Assembly: GCA_031555145.1 (NCBI GenBank)
Contig: JAVBUR010000041.1
Location: forward strand, 1-36,049
Length of the DNA stretch: 36,049 nucleotides
Reading direction: 5' to 3'
Origin: JAJDIA01 sp031555145
GTDB lineage: Bacteria > Bacteroidota > Bacteroidia > Bacteroidales > Tannerellaceae
Shown here: positions 23,253 to 31,331 of the stretch, piece after piece
How the letters are laid out: every line of letters begins with the position of its first letter
Position numbering within the stretch: the stretch's first letter is position 1
Notes under the pieces: generated by a model
Database searches by the model: none
The model's input: the letters and a program-made list of their open reading frames with translations, nothing else
What the model was told of the DNA's origin: nothing
Program-made: the position numbers and the translations under genes

Positions 23253-23299
23253 TGTCATAATTAGCAAATTTGGACAAACAGTATTTGCCTGATAGGCTA

Positions 23300-23307
23300 T
23301 ACCTTTG
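23300..23307 (+). promoter_or_regulatory. -7 box for the zinc-ribbon gene pair
   Basis: tacctttg matches TAnnTTTG, 43 bp before the ATG at 23351. Two TTTG words upstream are not at the ideal 19-21 bp distance, so the promoter call rests on the -7 box. Confidence 0.5.
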
Positions 23308-23350
23308 TGACTAATAAACGAATCGAAGATAACAATTCAAAGAAACGATC

Positions 23351-23626
23351 ATGGAACAACTATTTTGTCAAAGTTGCGGTATGCCGATGAGCACAGCCGA
23401 ACAATTTGGAACGAATGCAGATGGCAGTCAAAATCAGGAGTACTGTGTGTACTGCATGAAAGAAGGAAAATTTACCGTCGAAGCTACCATGGACGAGATG
23501 ATAGAGATCAACCTTCAATACCTCAGCGAATTCAATAAGGATTCGGAAAAACAGTATTCGGCCGAAGAGGCCCGGGCAGAAATGAAAGCCCTCTTCCCGC
23601 AGCTGAAACGCTGGAAAGAACAGTAA
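23351..23626 (+). CDS. small zinc-ribbon protein (Zn_ribbon_2-like)
   Basis: A 91-residue cytoplasmic protein with four cysteines in two C-x-x-C pairs: C6/C9 in FCQSCGMPM and C32/C35 in YCVYCMKEG. This is the arrangement of the 'putative zinc ribbon' family found in small bacterial proteins. The rest is helical and acidic (TMDEMIEINLQYLSEFNKD). The whole protein is homologous to the first ~93 residues of the next gene product, including FGTN-x-x-GS between the cysteine pairs and the final L-x-RW. It precedes that gene by 1 bp, so the two form an operon from a single promoter. It may be a partner, decoy or metal/redox-sensing subunit of the regulator (inference). Confidence 0.85.
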   Translation: MEQLFCQSCGMPMSTAEQFGTNADGSQNQEYCVYCMKEGKFTVEATMDEMIEINLQYLSEFNKDSEKQYSAEEARAEMKALFPQLKRWKEQ

Positions 23627-23627
23627 T

Positions 23628-24773
23628 ATGGGCGGTGCCGCTAGCGAAAGAACGTGTCAAAGCTGTGGTATGCCCTTGGCGGCAACCGAACATTTCGGAA
23701 CAAATAGCAATGGTAGCCCAAGTGAGGACTATTGTTGCTTTTGTTTCCGGGACGGGCACTTTACCCACAACTTGGGCCTGGAGGAAATGATTGGGAACAA
23801 CATCTCCTACATGGATGGTACTGAAAAGATTGACGGACGGACGTTGACCAAAGACGAAGCCGCCCTCCGGATGCACCTCCAACTGCCCACCCTGAGACGT
23901 TGGCATACCCACGAAGTAACTCATCAGGAGTATTTCAAATCGATCAATCTTGCCGTCGATTACATCAACTGCCACCTGAACGAACCGATCAATTTGTGTA
24001 ACCTATCGGAAGTAGCCCACCTTTCAAGTTACCATTTCCACAGGATCTTTAAAGCGATGTTGGGAGAGAGTCCCGGCGAGTATATCCAGCGGTTGAGGCT
24101 GGAAAAAACGGTCTTTCGGTTGCAGACAACACGGTTGACTCTCACGGAGATTGCCGAACAGACAGGGTATCAAAGCCCCCATGCCTTGTCGAAGGCATTC
24201 AAAAAGCGCTTTGGTATGCCACCATCGGTGTACCGCGAGCAACCCTCAGACTTGTCCGCCCCTGTTGAAGCTATTGCCTTTCTTCGGATAGAACCCGAGA
24301 TCAGGGAGGTCAATACCAAGCATGTACTTACTGTCAAAGTTGTCAACCCTTACGTCGAAGCGGATGCCTTTACCCATGCTTGGCAAAAACTGATCCGGTT
24401 TGCGGGTGTAAGCGGTATTCCCGGAGACGGCCCTGAATACCTGACATTAAGCCGGGATACGTCGACCATCACCCACCCAGATCATTGTCGTATATATGCC
24501 TGTATCACGGCAGCACCCGACCTGAAACCTAAGGGAGAGTTTGGCCGACAAACCATCGATAGCGGCCTCTACGCAGTCTTTACGTATCAGGGAGCTTATC
24601 AGGGACTTGAACAGGTCTATTGCTATATATACCGAAACTGGATCCCGAACAGTGTATACGAACTCCGCGATATCACCTTTTTTGAGCGATACCTCAATAG
24701 CCCTGACACAGTTGATCAAGACGAACTGTTGACCGAAGTTCATATTCCGGTAGTCCGTATGCTAAAAGGATAG
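23628..24773 (+). CDS. zinc ribbon-AraC-GyrI fusion transcription regulator
   Basis: A 381-residue three-part protein. Residues 1-93 are a zinc ribbon with C10/C13 (TCQSCGMPL) and C36/C39 (with C37 between), paralogous to the gene just upstream. Residues ~100-205 are an AraC-type double helix-turn-helix: INLCNLSEVAHLSSYHFHRIF and TLTEIAEQTGYQSPHALSKAFKKRFG, ending PSVYRE. Residues ~215-381 resemble a GyrI-like/effector-binding domain (EPEIREVNTKHVLTVKV..., then SGLYAVFTYQGAYQGLEQVYCYIY), as in Rob-like regulators that bind small molecules. It probably regulates a stress or efflux response in reply to a ligand, with metal or thiol state read by the ribbon (inference). It starts 1 bp after the 91-residue protein gene. 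The target genes are not identified. Confidence 0.88.
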   Translation: MGGAASERTCQSCGMPLAATEHFGTNSNGSPSEDYCCFCFRDGHFTHNLGLEEMIGNNISYMDGTEKIDGRTLTKDEAALRMHLQLPTLRRWHTHEVTHQEYFKSINLAVDYINCHLNEPINLCNLSEVAHLSSYHFHRIFKAMLGESPGEYIQRLRLEKTVFRLQTTRLTLTEIAEQTGYQSPHALSKAFKKRFGMPPSVYREQPSDLSAPVEAIAFLRIEPEIREVNTKHVLTVKVVNPYVEADAFTHAWQKLIRFAGVSGIPGDGPEYLTLSRDTSTITHPDHCRIYACITAAPDLKPKGEFGRQTIDSGLYAVFTYQGAYQGLEQVYCYIYRNWIPNSVYELRDITFFERYLNSPDTVDQDELLTEVHIPVVRMLKG

Positions 24774-24810
24774 CCTTGCCGCCTGTTATAGGAATCGTCG
24801 TTGTAGATTA

Positions 24811-25758
24811 TCACAGTGGATATTCTTCGAATGCGTACAATACGGTCGATAGGTAACGCTCACCGGAATCAGGGAGGATAACGACGATGTTTTTGCCTTC
24901 ATTTTCCGGCCGCCGGGCCAGTTGAGCAGCAGCATAAACAGCGGCTCCGGAGGATATACCGACCAGCAAGCCTTCTTCGCGAGCCAGTTCACGGCCGGTA
25001 CGGATAGCGTCATCGTTGGCTACCTGGATGATCTCGTCGGCTATTCCCGGATTGTATGTTTTGGGAACGAAATTGGGACCGATGCCCTGTATCTTATGTG
25101 GAGCCGGTTTGCCTCCGGACAGGACTGGGGAGTCTTGTGGCTCTACGGCTATCACTTTTATTTTCGGATTCCGTTGTTTCAATACTTCACCTACGCCACT
25201 CAGGGTTCCGCCCGTACCTACACCGGCTACAAAGATGTCGATATCGCCTTCCAGGTCGTTCCAGATTTCGAGTGCAGTCGTCTTTTTATGTATCTCGGGA
25301 TTGACGGGGTTCTCGAATTGTTGCAGAATGACGGCCTTCGGGTTCTCTTTCTGTAGTTCTTCTGCTTTGGCAATGGAACCTTTCATCCCTTCCGGGCCGG
25401 GGGTGAGCACGATATTGGCACCGAGCGCTTTCAGCAGGTTACGGCGTTCGATACTCATGGTTTCCGGCATGGTGAGTGTCAGCTTGTATCCTTTGGCAGC
25501 ACAGACAAAGGCAAGCCCAATGCCGGTATTGCCGCTGGTGGGTTCGATCAGTTCGCAGCCTGGCACGAGAAGTCCTTTGGCCTCGGCATCTTCGATCATG
25601 GCTAGGGCTATCCGGTCTTTGACGCTCGACGCCGGGTTGAAATACTCCAGTTTACCGATGACTGTCGCCCCCAACGCGTGGGTTTGATTATACTTGGATA
25701 ATGCTAACAGGGGAGTGTTCCCCACTAGGTCTGTTAATTTAGCTGCTACCTTTTTCAT
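24811..25758 (-). CDS. cysK: cysteine synthase A
   Basis: A PLP-dependent O-acetylserine sulfhydrylase making cysteine from O-acetylserine and sulfide. The 315-residue length is normal. The PLP lysine is K47 in NPASSVKDRIA; the substrate loop EPTSGNTGIG, the phosphate-binding AGVGTGGTLSG and the C-terminal VGISSGAA and ILPDSGERYLST blocks are all present. The start at 25758 (MKKVAAKLTDLVG) was chosen; a longer frame to 25773 would overlap pdxA by 11 bp. It begins 4 bp after the pdxA stop, so cysteine synthase, itself a PLP enzyme, is cotranscribed with a PLP-biosynthesis gene. No terminator was seen in the 37 bp before the convergent AraC-type gene. Confidence 0.95.
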   Translation of the reverse strand: MKKVAAKLTDLVGNTPLLALSKYNQTHALGATVIGKLEYFNPASSVKDRIALAMIEDAEAKGLLVPGCELIEPTSGNTGIGLAFVCAAKGYKLTLTMPETMSIERRNLLKALGANIVLTPGPEGMKGSIAKAEELQKENPKAVILQQFENPVNPEIHKKTTALEIWNDLEGDIDIFVAGVGTGGTLSGVGEVLKQRNPKIKVIAVEPQDSPVLSGGKPAPHKIQGIGPNFVPKTYNPGIADEIIQVANDDAIRTGRELAREEGLLVGISSGAAVYAAAQLARRPENEGKNIVVILPDSGERYLSTVLYAFEEYPL

Positions 25759-25762
25759 ACTG

Positions 25763-26863
25763 TTAATCGGCATCTTCCTTGGTGAGGTCTAGCTTTTCGT
25801 TGTCGCTGCCTTTGTCGAAGTATTGCTTGCGCAGGGGATTGGCGGTTGCTTCTTTGTAATTCAGCCGACTTTGATAGACATCTATGGCTGTATAGATAGC
25901 TTGGCGGAAGGATTCTTCGGAAGCAATGTTTTGCCCGACAATGTCATAGGCCGTGCCATGTGCGGGTGAGGTACGGACGATAGGCAGGCCGGCGGTGTAA
26001 TTGACACCGTCTTCCATAGCCAATGTCTTAAAGGGAGCCAGTCCCTGATCGTGGTACATGGCCAATATGCCATCGAACTTATCATACAGTTGTGCACCAA
26101 AGAATCCGTCGGCAGGGTAGGGACCAAACGACATGACGCCTCGTTTTTCCGCTTCCTGCATAGCCGGAATGATGATGGTCTCTTCTTCCTTACCCAGCAG
26201 GCCGTTGTCGCCGGCGTGCGGATTGAGGGAGAGAACGGCTATACGTGGGCGGACGATGGAGAAGTCCTGCTTCAGCGACCGGTTGAATACATACAACTTA
26301 TCGGCAATATCCTTGGATGTGATGGTGGAGGCTACCTGCGAGAGTGCGATATGTCCGGTGACGAGGGCTACACGCAGCCGGTCGTTCATCAGGATCATCA
26401 GTCCCTTCTTGCCGTTTTCCAGGAATCGTTCTTCCAGGTATTCCGTGTGACCGGGGAAATGGAATTGATCGCTTTGAATGGTTTGCTTGTTGATGGGAGC
26501 TGTAACCAATACATCGATTACACCCCGTTTTAAGTCGGCCACGGCTTTTTCCAGAGCCTTGAAGGCGGCTTCTCCGGCAGCAGGTAGTGCCTTTCCCGGT
26601 TCTACTTTGGTCTCATCATCCACGCAGTTGATGATATTGATCCGGTTGACTCCTGCGTCTTCCGCTTTGACGATGCTATTCATTGTCATGGCGGGCAGAT
26701 CCAGGTTCTTCCGGTAGAAAGCCGCTATCTTAGACGAACCGTATATGATGGGCGTGCATAATTCGGCCATCCGGCTGTCTGAAAAGGTTTTCAGTATTAC
26801 TTCGTACCCAATGCCGTTGATATCCCCGTGGGTGATACCAACTCGTATCAATCGTTCTTCCAT
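25763..26863 (-). CDS. pdxA: 4-hydroxythreonine-4-phosphate dehydrogenase PdxA
   Basis: A step of the DXP-dependent pyridoxal phosphate pathway: NAD-dependent oxidation of 4-phosphohydroxy-threonine. The 366-residue protein has the three zinc-binding histidines at H171 (VTGHIAL), H216 (LNPHAGDNG) and H271 (MYHDQGLAPFK), nearly the same spacing as E. coli H166/H211/H266. It also has the N-terminal GITHGDINGIGYEV, VTAPINKQ and HFPGHTEYL motifs, and near the end RTSPAHGTAYDIVG. A charged C-terminal tail of about 15 residues is extra. It follows the DUF4837 lipoprotein by 18 bp and precedes cysK by 4 bp, forming an operon on the minus strand. Confidence 0.96.
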   Translation of the reverse strand: MEERLIRVGITHGDINGIGYEVILKTFSDSRMAELCTPIIYGSSKIAAFYRKNLDLPAMTMNSIVKAEDAGVNRINIINCVDDETKVEPGKALPAAGEAAFKALEKAVADLKRGVIDVLVTAPINKQTIQSDQFHFPGHTEYLEERFLENGKKGLMILMNDRLRVALVTGHIALSQVASTITSKDIADKLYVFNRSLKQDFSIVRPRIAVLSLNPHAGDNGLLGKEEETIIIPAMQEAEKRGVMSFGPYPADGFFGAQLYDKFDGILAMYHDQGLAPFKTLAMEDGVNYTAGLPIVRTSPAHGTAYDIVGQNIASEESFRQAIYTAIDVYQSRLNYKEATANPLRKQYFDKGSDNEKLDLTKEDAD

Positions 26864-26881
26864 TCTGTTGCTATATTATTT

Positions 26882-27925
26882 TTACTCTGTTTTTTTGCCT
26901 GTGATTGTGCTTGCTTCATCAAATTCACCCGGTAAACGCAGGGTATAGAGGGCTGCTTCAGCGCGACGCATATAATTGCGTTTGTCGGATTCGGGTGAGT
27001 ATACGAAAGCTTCGACAACAACTACCCGGTTATTTGCTTCATCCAGGCGAGTATGGCTGACAAACGGTCCACCCATCATATCACCCTGCATACGCCATAA
27101 TCCACGCATTACGCCACAATATTTACCATTCAGCGTGATGGGGGTATAGTCGATAATATTGAAGGTTTCACGTGTCTCAGTTGTCATATACGAATCCGGA
27201 TAGGAGCCCGGCATATGTGCCTTCATGAAAGAGTCACGTTTGGCAACCAGGTAATCCATCGTGAAGGTATTCGGGTCGGTATAGGGAAAGGTATAGACTA
27301 CGATGTCTGTACGTCCTGTTTGTGCATTGTTGGATGCCCAAAAGAAATCCGGGGCTCCGCTATTACTGCTGTAATACATGTTTTCCGGTGCTTTCAACGC
27401 ACAACCGAATTTTTTCTTGACGCTATCCATCACCACGACGCTAAATGTTTTATCCAGCAAAGCAGCTGCCCGGTCAAGTTCCACCTGTGTGAAATGGCCG
27501 ACAAGGATCCGTGGGTTTTCATTCAGGTAGGTCATTAGGGTTTCTTTGTCAGGTAGGGTTAGTGTAGCCACTGTTTGCCCCTTGGCCCATTCGTCATTTT
27601 GGAATGTCAACGTAGCCTTAGTATATATGTTGGGATCTACTTTGACAACCAAGATATTACGTACATAGGTCAACAACCCGTTGAAATCCTTGGGCTGTGC
27701 ATACGTTACCCGCATCGAAGGTTCGGACTGTGGCAATCCGGGAACATCAGATAACAACTCGGCTTTCACTGCTTTGCCGGCTTCGCTGTTCCATATTTCG
27801 GGGTCCATCGTTACTACGATCTCATATGCTAAACCGGTTGCCCGCTTTTCAAGCGGAGATGAACGGCATGCGCTAAGCAATGCAATAGAAAGTAACATAC
27901 AACCGAAAAAATACTGTGTTTTCAT
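26882..27925 (-). CDS. DUF4837 family lipoprotein
   Basis: A 347-residue lipoprotein with the leader MKTQYFFGCMLLSIALLSAC (C20 lipidated), so envelope-anchored on the periplasmic or surface side. The rest fits my recollection of DUF4837, a Bacteroidetes family of unknown function: YEIVVTMDPEIWNSEAGKAV, then SMRVTYAQPKDFNGL, ILVVKVDPNIYTKATL and a C-terminal RNYMRRAEAALYTLRLP. No catalytic motif is recognised. It lies between rlmN (51 bp upstream, with its own -7 box in the gap) and pdxA (18 bp downstream). It is thus probably the first gene of a DUF4837-pdxA-cysK operon. The link between an envelope lipoprotein and PLP/cysteine enzymes is unexplained. Confidence 0.85.
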   Translation of the reverse strand: MKTQYFFGCMLLSIALLSACRSSPLEKRATGLAYEIVVTMDPEIWNSEAGKAVKAELLSDVPGLPQSEPSMRVTYAQPKDFNGLLTYVRNILVVKVDPNIYTKATLTFQNDEWAKGQTVATLTLPDKETLMTYLNENPRILVGHFTQVELDRAAALLDKTFSVVVMDSVKKKFGCALKAPENMYYSSNSGAPDFFWASNNAQTGRTDIVVYTFPYTDPNTFTMDYLVAKRDSFMKAHMPGSYPDSYMTTETRETFNIIDYTPITLNGKYCGVMRGLWRMQGDMMGGPFVSHTRLDEANNRVVVVEAFVYSPESDKRNYMRRAEAALYTLRLPGEFDEASTITGKKTE

Positions 27926-27947
27926 AATCCTACTATTTATATGTTCG

Positions 27948-27955
27948 CAAATGTA
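27948..27955 (-). promoter_or_regulatory. -7 box for DUF4837-pdxA-cysK
   Basis: On the minus strand this reads tacatttg, matching TAnnTTTG, 22 bp before the DUF4837 ATG. No -33 TTTG is evident. It suggests that these genes can be transcribed apart from rlmN. Confidence 0.5.
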
Positions 27956-27976
27956 CTTCTTTTTAACTGAACCGTT

Positions 27977-29008
27977 TTACTCTTTACAGATAGATTTAGC
28001 TGTTGACAACATTCCGCAAGCAGCAAATATGTCTTCGCCCCGTGAGGCACGGATGGTACAAGTGATGCCTTTGGCATTTAAAATATCCCGGAATACCTCC
28101 ATTTGAGAGTACTCTGGGCTGTGTAACGATACACCCGGAATGGCATGGAACCTGATCAGATTGACCCGGCAGGGGATGGCGTGGAGTAAACGTGCTAATG
28201 CTTCGGCATGTGCCTTGTCGTCGTTCAACCCCTTGAATACAATGTATTCGAACGATACACGACGTTGGTGTGTGAAATCATATTGCTTGATAAGGTCTAG
28301 CACTTCAGTTGCCGGGAAAGCCTTTTCCATCGGCATAAGCGATAACCTTTCGTCGGGGTAAGGAGAATGCAGGCTCACGGCGAGATGGCAGTCGCTTTCG
28401 TTTAAAAAGCGTTCGAGCCCTTTCCGGATACCGATGGTCGACACCGTGATCCGTTTAGGGCTCCAACCGAAGCCGTAAGGGGATGTGAGTATGTCAAGGG
28501 CTTTCAGGAGTTCATCCGGATTGTCCAAGGGTTCTCCCATTCCCATAAATACGATATTGGTAAGTGAATCGGATTCGGGCAACGAGATAATCTGGTTGAT
28601 GATTTCGTTTGCCGTTAGATGGGCTGAGAAGCCTTGTTTACCTGTCATGCAGAACAGGCAATTCATTTTGCAACCTATTTGGGAAGAGACACAGAGGGTG
28701 GCTCTGTCTTCAGCCGGGATATAAACGGATTCGACCGATTGCTGGTTTCCGGCCGGAAAGAGGTATTTGACGGTGCCATCTACCGATCGCATGGCTTCGA
28801 TCGGAGGATACAGGCCGATCTCACAGGTTTCTTCCAATAGGGCTCGTTTAGCAGCCGCTATATTGGTCATGTCGGCTATACGGGTAACCTTCTTTTTGTA
28901 TATCCATTGGGCGATTTGTCCGGCAGCGTATCCCGGTAAGCCCGCGTTGGCAGCTACTTCCACCAACTCGTTTAATGTCATTCCGGCTAATCGTTTTTTG
29001 CTACACAT
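27977..29008 (-). CDS. rlmN: dual-specificity 23S rRNA/tRNA methyltransferase RlmN
   Basis: A radical-SAM enzyme that methylates C2 of A2503 in 23S rRNA and of A37 in some tRNAs, using a cysteine-relay mechanism. The 343-residue length is normal. The [4Fe-4S] motif is C113-x3-C117-x2-C120 in GCKMNCLFCMTGKQG, and the methyl-carrier cysteine is C331 in DIFAACGMLS. VFMGMGEPLDN, the SAM-binding ITVSTIGI and LAVSLHSP blocks are also present. This combination separates RlmN from Cfr-type enzymes mainly by convention and context; Cfr is not suggested. A promoter just upstream overlaps the terminator of the PPIase operon. It is followed by DUF4837. Confidence 0.95.
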   Translation of the reverse strand: MCSKKRLAGMTLNELVEVAANAGLPGYAAGQIAQWIYKKKVTRIADMTNIAAAKRALLEETCEIGLYPPIEAMRSVDGTVKYLFPAGNQQSVESVYIPAEDRATLCVSSQIGCKMNCLFCMTGKQGFSAHLTANEIINQIISLPESDSLTNIVFMGMGEPLDNPDELLKALDILTSPYGFGWSPKRITVSTIGIRKGLERFLNESDCHLAVSLHSPYPDERLSLMPMEKAFPATEVLDLIKQYDFTHQRRVSFEYIVFKGLNDDKAHAEALARLLHAIPCRVNLIRFHAIPGVSLHSPEYSQMEVFRDILNAKGITCTIRASRGEDIFAACGMLSTAKSICKE

Positions 29009-29033
29009 GATGTCTTCTTCTATGAATCATTGA

Positions 29034-29066
29034 CAAAGATAAAAAAACTGCCGTACTTATAACAAA
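29034..29066 (-). promoter_or_regulatory. rlmN promoter (-7/-33) overlapping a terminator
   Basis: The minus strand has tatctttg (29034-29041) as -7 and tttg (29063-29066) as -33, with 21 bp between, the Bacteroidetes spacing. The -33 word falls in the loop and edge of the terminator hairpin of the PPIase gene. The rlmN ATG is 25 bp downstream of the -7 box. Confidence 0.7.
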
Positions 29067-29078
29067 GTACGGCAGTTT
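29042..29078 (-). terminator. rho-independent terminator after the PPIase gene
   Basis: Arms aaactgccgtactt (29045-29058) and aagtacggcagttt (29065-29078) give a 14-bp perfect stem with a 6-base loop; on the minus strand it is followed by a run of T. It lies 22 bp after the PPIase stop and ends the envelope operon. Confidence 0.9.
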
Positions 29079-29100
29079 ATATAACGATAATTTCGTTTTC

Positions 29101-31236
29101 TTAATAAAAACGGATACGGTTGTCCTCGATCTTGGCCTTGTTGACCAACGATTCGATGGATTGGTATCCTACAGAGTACATATAAGAGGCTTCCATCGAA
29201 CGAACCTGGTTGGCTTCGTTGTATTCGGTAGCATCTTGGTTTTTAGCATATGTCTGGAATACATATACGCCATTGTTACCAGCTACAGGAGCGCTTACCT
29301 GGTTAACCTGTGACAGAGCGACCATGGCATTCAATTTCGGTTCTACACCGATATCGGTAATACGACGTGTACTGAAAGACACAAATTTTACTGAATCCAG
29401 CTTAGAATTCATGGCTTGAGCATAGGCATCCATGGAGGTCAGATTCTTGGCTTTCAGACCCTGTGCAATCTGCTCTCCCTTTTTCTGGGCAGCGACTTCG
29501 CTACGGAGCATTGGCTCAACAGAAGCAAAAGAACGGTAACCTTCCGGAAGTGTTCCCTGTACGGCAGCTACGATGAACTTGTTGTCGCATTCGAAGATAT
29601 CAGAGATTTTGCCTTTTTCATTCTGGAACGCCCAACGAACAACAGCACGTGAACCCTTAATGGCTCCCAGTGTCTGGTCGGCTGCGGTGATCGTGATGTT
29701 CGACAACAGATTGAAACCTTCGTTTTGTGCATTGGCATCGATTTTCTCCATCGTGTTATTTGAAGAAACGAAGTGGTTCAATGAATTATAGATATCGCTG
29801 TAAGTCGCAGAACTCGGAGTTACAGTCATGTCGATATCGGCAATTTTGTATTTAGCCACAGGAGCAGTTCTTTCCGTAACCTTTACCAGGTGGATACCAT
29901 AGTTAGATTTAACCAAGCTTACTTTGTTCAGCGGAGCGGTGAAAACTACATTTTTGAAATCTTCATTGAGATTTCTCAGGGCAGCGATTTCTGTGAACCA
30001 ACCTAGTTCGCCACCATTCTGATTGCTTTGATCTACTGAGTAAGTAGCAGCCAGTGCAGCAAAGTCTCCACCGTTGTTCAATACATTGAGTAAACTGTCG
30101 GCCAATGTGTTCATACGGGCTTCTGTCTCACCTGCGATCATGATATGGCTAACCTTGGCCGAGTCGGGAGCTGTTGTCTTGTCGATCAGTTTGAAAAGAC
30201 GGTATTTGTCATTTTCAAAAGCAGGAGCAGATACTTCACCGATGCTGGCCGTTGTAGCAAACTGTTTCAATTCGGGATCAAAATTGGTTGCAGCGAAGAA
30301 AGCATCCACATAAGGAATTTCTGAGTTTTCATTTACGATCTCAGCCACTCTGTCTGTTGTTGCCAATTCTTGCTTCAGGTTGTCCATTTCGGTCTGTGCC
30401 TTGTTATAGTCATCCTGGCTGGGTACAATGTTAACAGCAATGTATTTGATTACTTTGCTTTCTGTCTGTTTGAAGGCTTCTTTGCGCTGGTTGTACAACT
30501 TTTCCATTTCACCTTTGGAAACGGTAACAGTAGAATCAGGTATGGATGAATAAGCCTGCATAGCGTAAACGATGTCAGCGCTTTCGGCAGTACCGTCAAA
30601 AGCATCGCGAGCATCCAGTTTGTTAGCTGCAACTGCTTTTGTCAGTAGGGTAACGTATTTTTGTTCTGTACGTTGGCGTTTGATGTTTTTCTCCATGAAC
30701 AACCAGAAGTTACGTGCCTGAACGAATTGTGCACGTTGATCAGCCGGGTATGAAGCGATGTTGTCATCGTCAATCATTTTCAGGAAGTTCAGCAAGGCCA
30801 TTTTGTCGAATACGCCTGTTTGCGGGTTGGCAAACATTTGGTTCTGCTGGATCATCGGTGAAATATTTTCACCCTGCACCATATCGAACAATTCTTCCGG
30901 ACTGACAGACATACCTAACTTGCCCATCTCTTCTTTGAGGATGATGTCGCGAACCAAACCGTCGTATACCGACTGGCGTACCTGCGAATACACTTCTTCC
31001 GGGATATTATTGCTTCCGGATTGCATTTTGTACACTTCAGTCATTTCGTCTACCAGCAGTTGGTAGTCTTGGACGTTTATCACTTCTCCGTTTACGGTAA
31101 TGATCTTTTCCTGCGATTGTCTGAAGTAGGTTGAACCCGAGTTCAGGAAGTCCCCGATAATAAATGCGAACAATGCCACTCCCACTACTCCAACGAGCAG
31201 TCCGGCTTTGTTCCTGATTTTTTCCAGCGTAGCCAT
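29101..31236 (-). CDS. SurA/PpiD-like peptidyl-prolyl isomerase, membrane anchored
   Basis: A 711-residue periplasmic folding factor. It has a short cytoplasmic N-terminus, a single transmembrane helix (residues ~12-31, GLLVGVVGVALFAFIIGDFL), then a SurA_N/PpiD-like helical chaperone region containing ITVNGEVINVQDYQ. The parvulin PPIase domain starts near residue 362 (VSHIMIAGETEARMN) and includes GGDFAALAATYSVDQSNQNGGELGWF. A second long C-terminal chaperone lobe ends IEDNRIRFY. Architecture matches PpiD of E. coli, which helps newly exported proteins leave the translocon. The gene is 95 bp downstream of the CorC-like gene on the same strand and is followed by a hairpin terminator. It is the last gene of the envelope cluster. 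Confidence 0.92.
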   Translation of the reverse strand: MATLEKIRNKAGLLVGVVGVALFAFIIGDFLNSGSTYFRQSQEKIITVNGEVINVQDYQLLVDEMTEVYKMQSGSNNIPEEVYSQVRQSVYDGLVRDIILKEEMGKLGMSVSPEELFDMVQGENISPMIQQNQMFANPQTGVFDKMALLNFLKMIDDDNIASYPADQRAQFVQARNFWLFMEKNIKRQRTEQKYVTLLTKAVAANKLDARDAFDGTAESADIVYAMQAYSSIPDSTVTVSKGEMEKLYNQRKEAFKQTESKVIKYIAVNIVPSQDDYNKAQTEMDNLKQELATTDRVAEIVNENSEIPYVDAFFAATNFDPELKQFATTASIGEVSAPAFENDKYRLFKLIDKTTAPDSAKVSHIMIAGETEARMNTLADSLLNVLNNGGDFAALAATYSVDQSNQNGGELGWFTEIAALRNLNEDFKNVVFTAPLNKVSLVKSNYGIHLVKVTERTAPVAKYKIADIDMTVTPSSATYSDIYNSLNHFVSSNNTMEKIDANAQNEGFNLLSNITITAADQTLGAIKGSRAVVRWAFQNEKGKISDIFECDNKFIVAAVQGTLPEGYRSFASVEPMLRSEVAAQKKGEQIAQGLKAKNLTSMDAYAQAMNSKLDSVKFVSFSTRRITDIGVEPKLNAMVALSQVNQVSAPVAGNNGVYVFQTYAKNQDATEYNEANQVRSMEASYMYSVGYQSIESLVNKAKIEDNRIRFY

Positions 31237-31331
31237 TTAATCTATTCTTAATTTATTGTTTATATACTCATTTTAAGGGCACGAAGATACGAAAAAAAGA
31301 AAATTTCACATCATTTCAACTGTTTTTTTTA

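Noticed and set aside
27977..29008. Cfr-type resistance methyltransferase
   Set aside because: Sequence and length fit housekeeping RlmN, and no resistance context is present; RlmN is the far more likely call.
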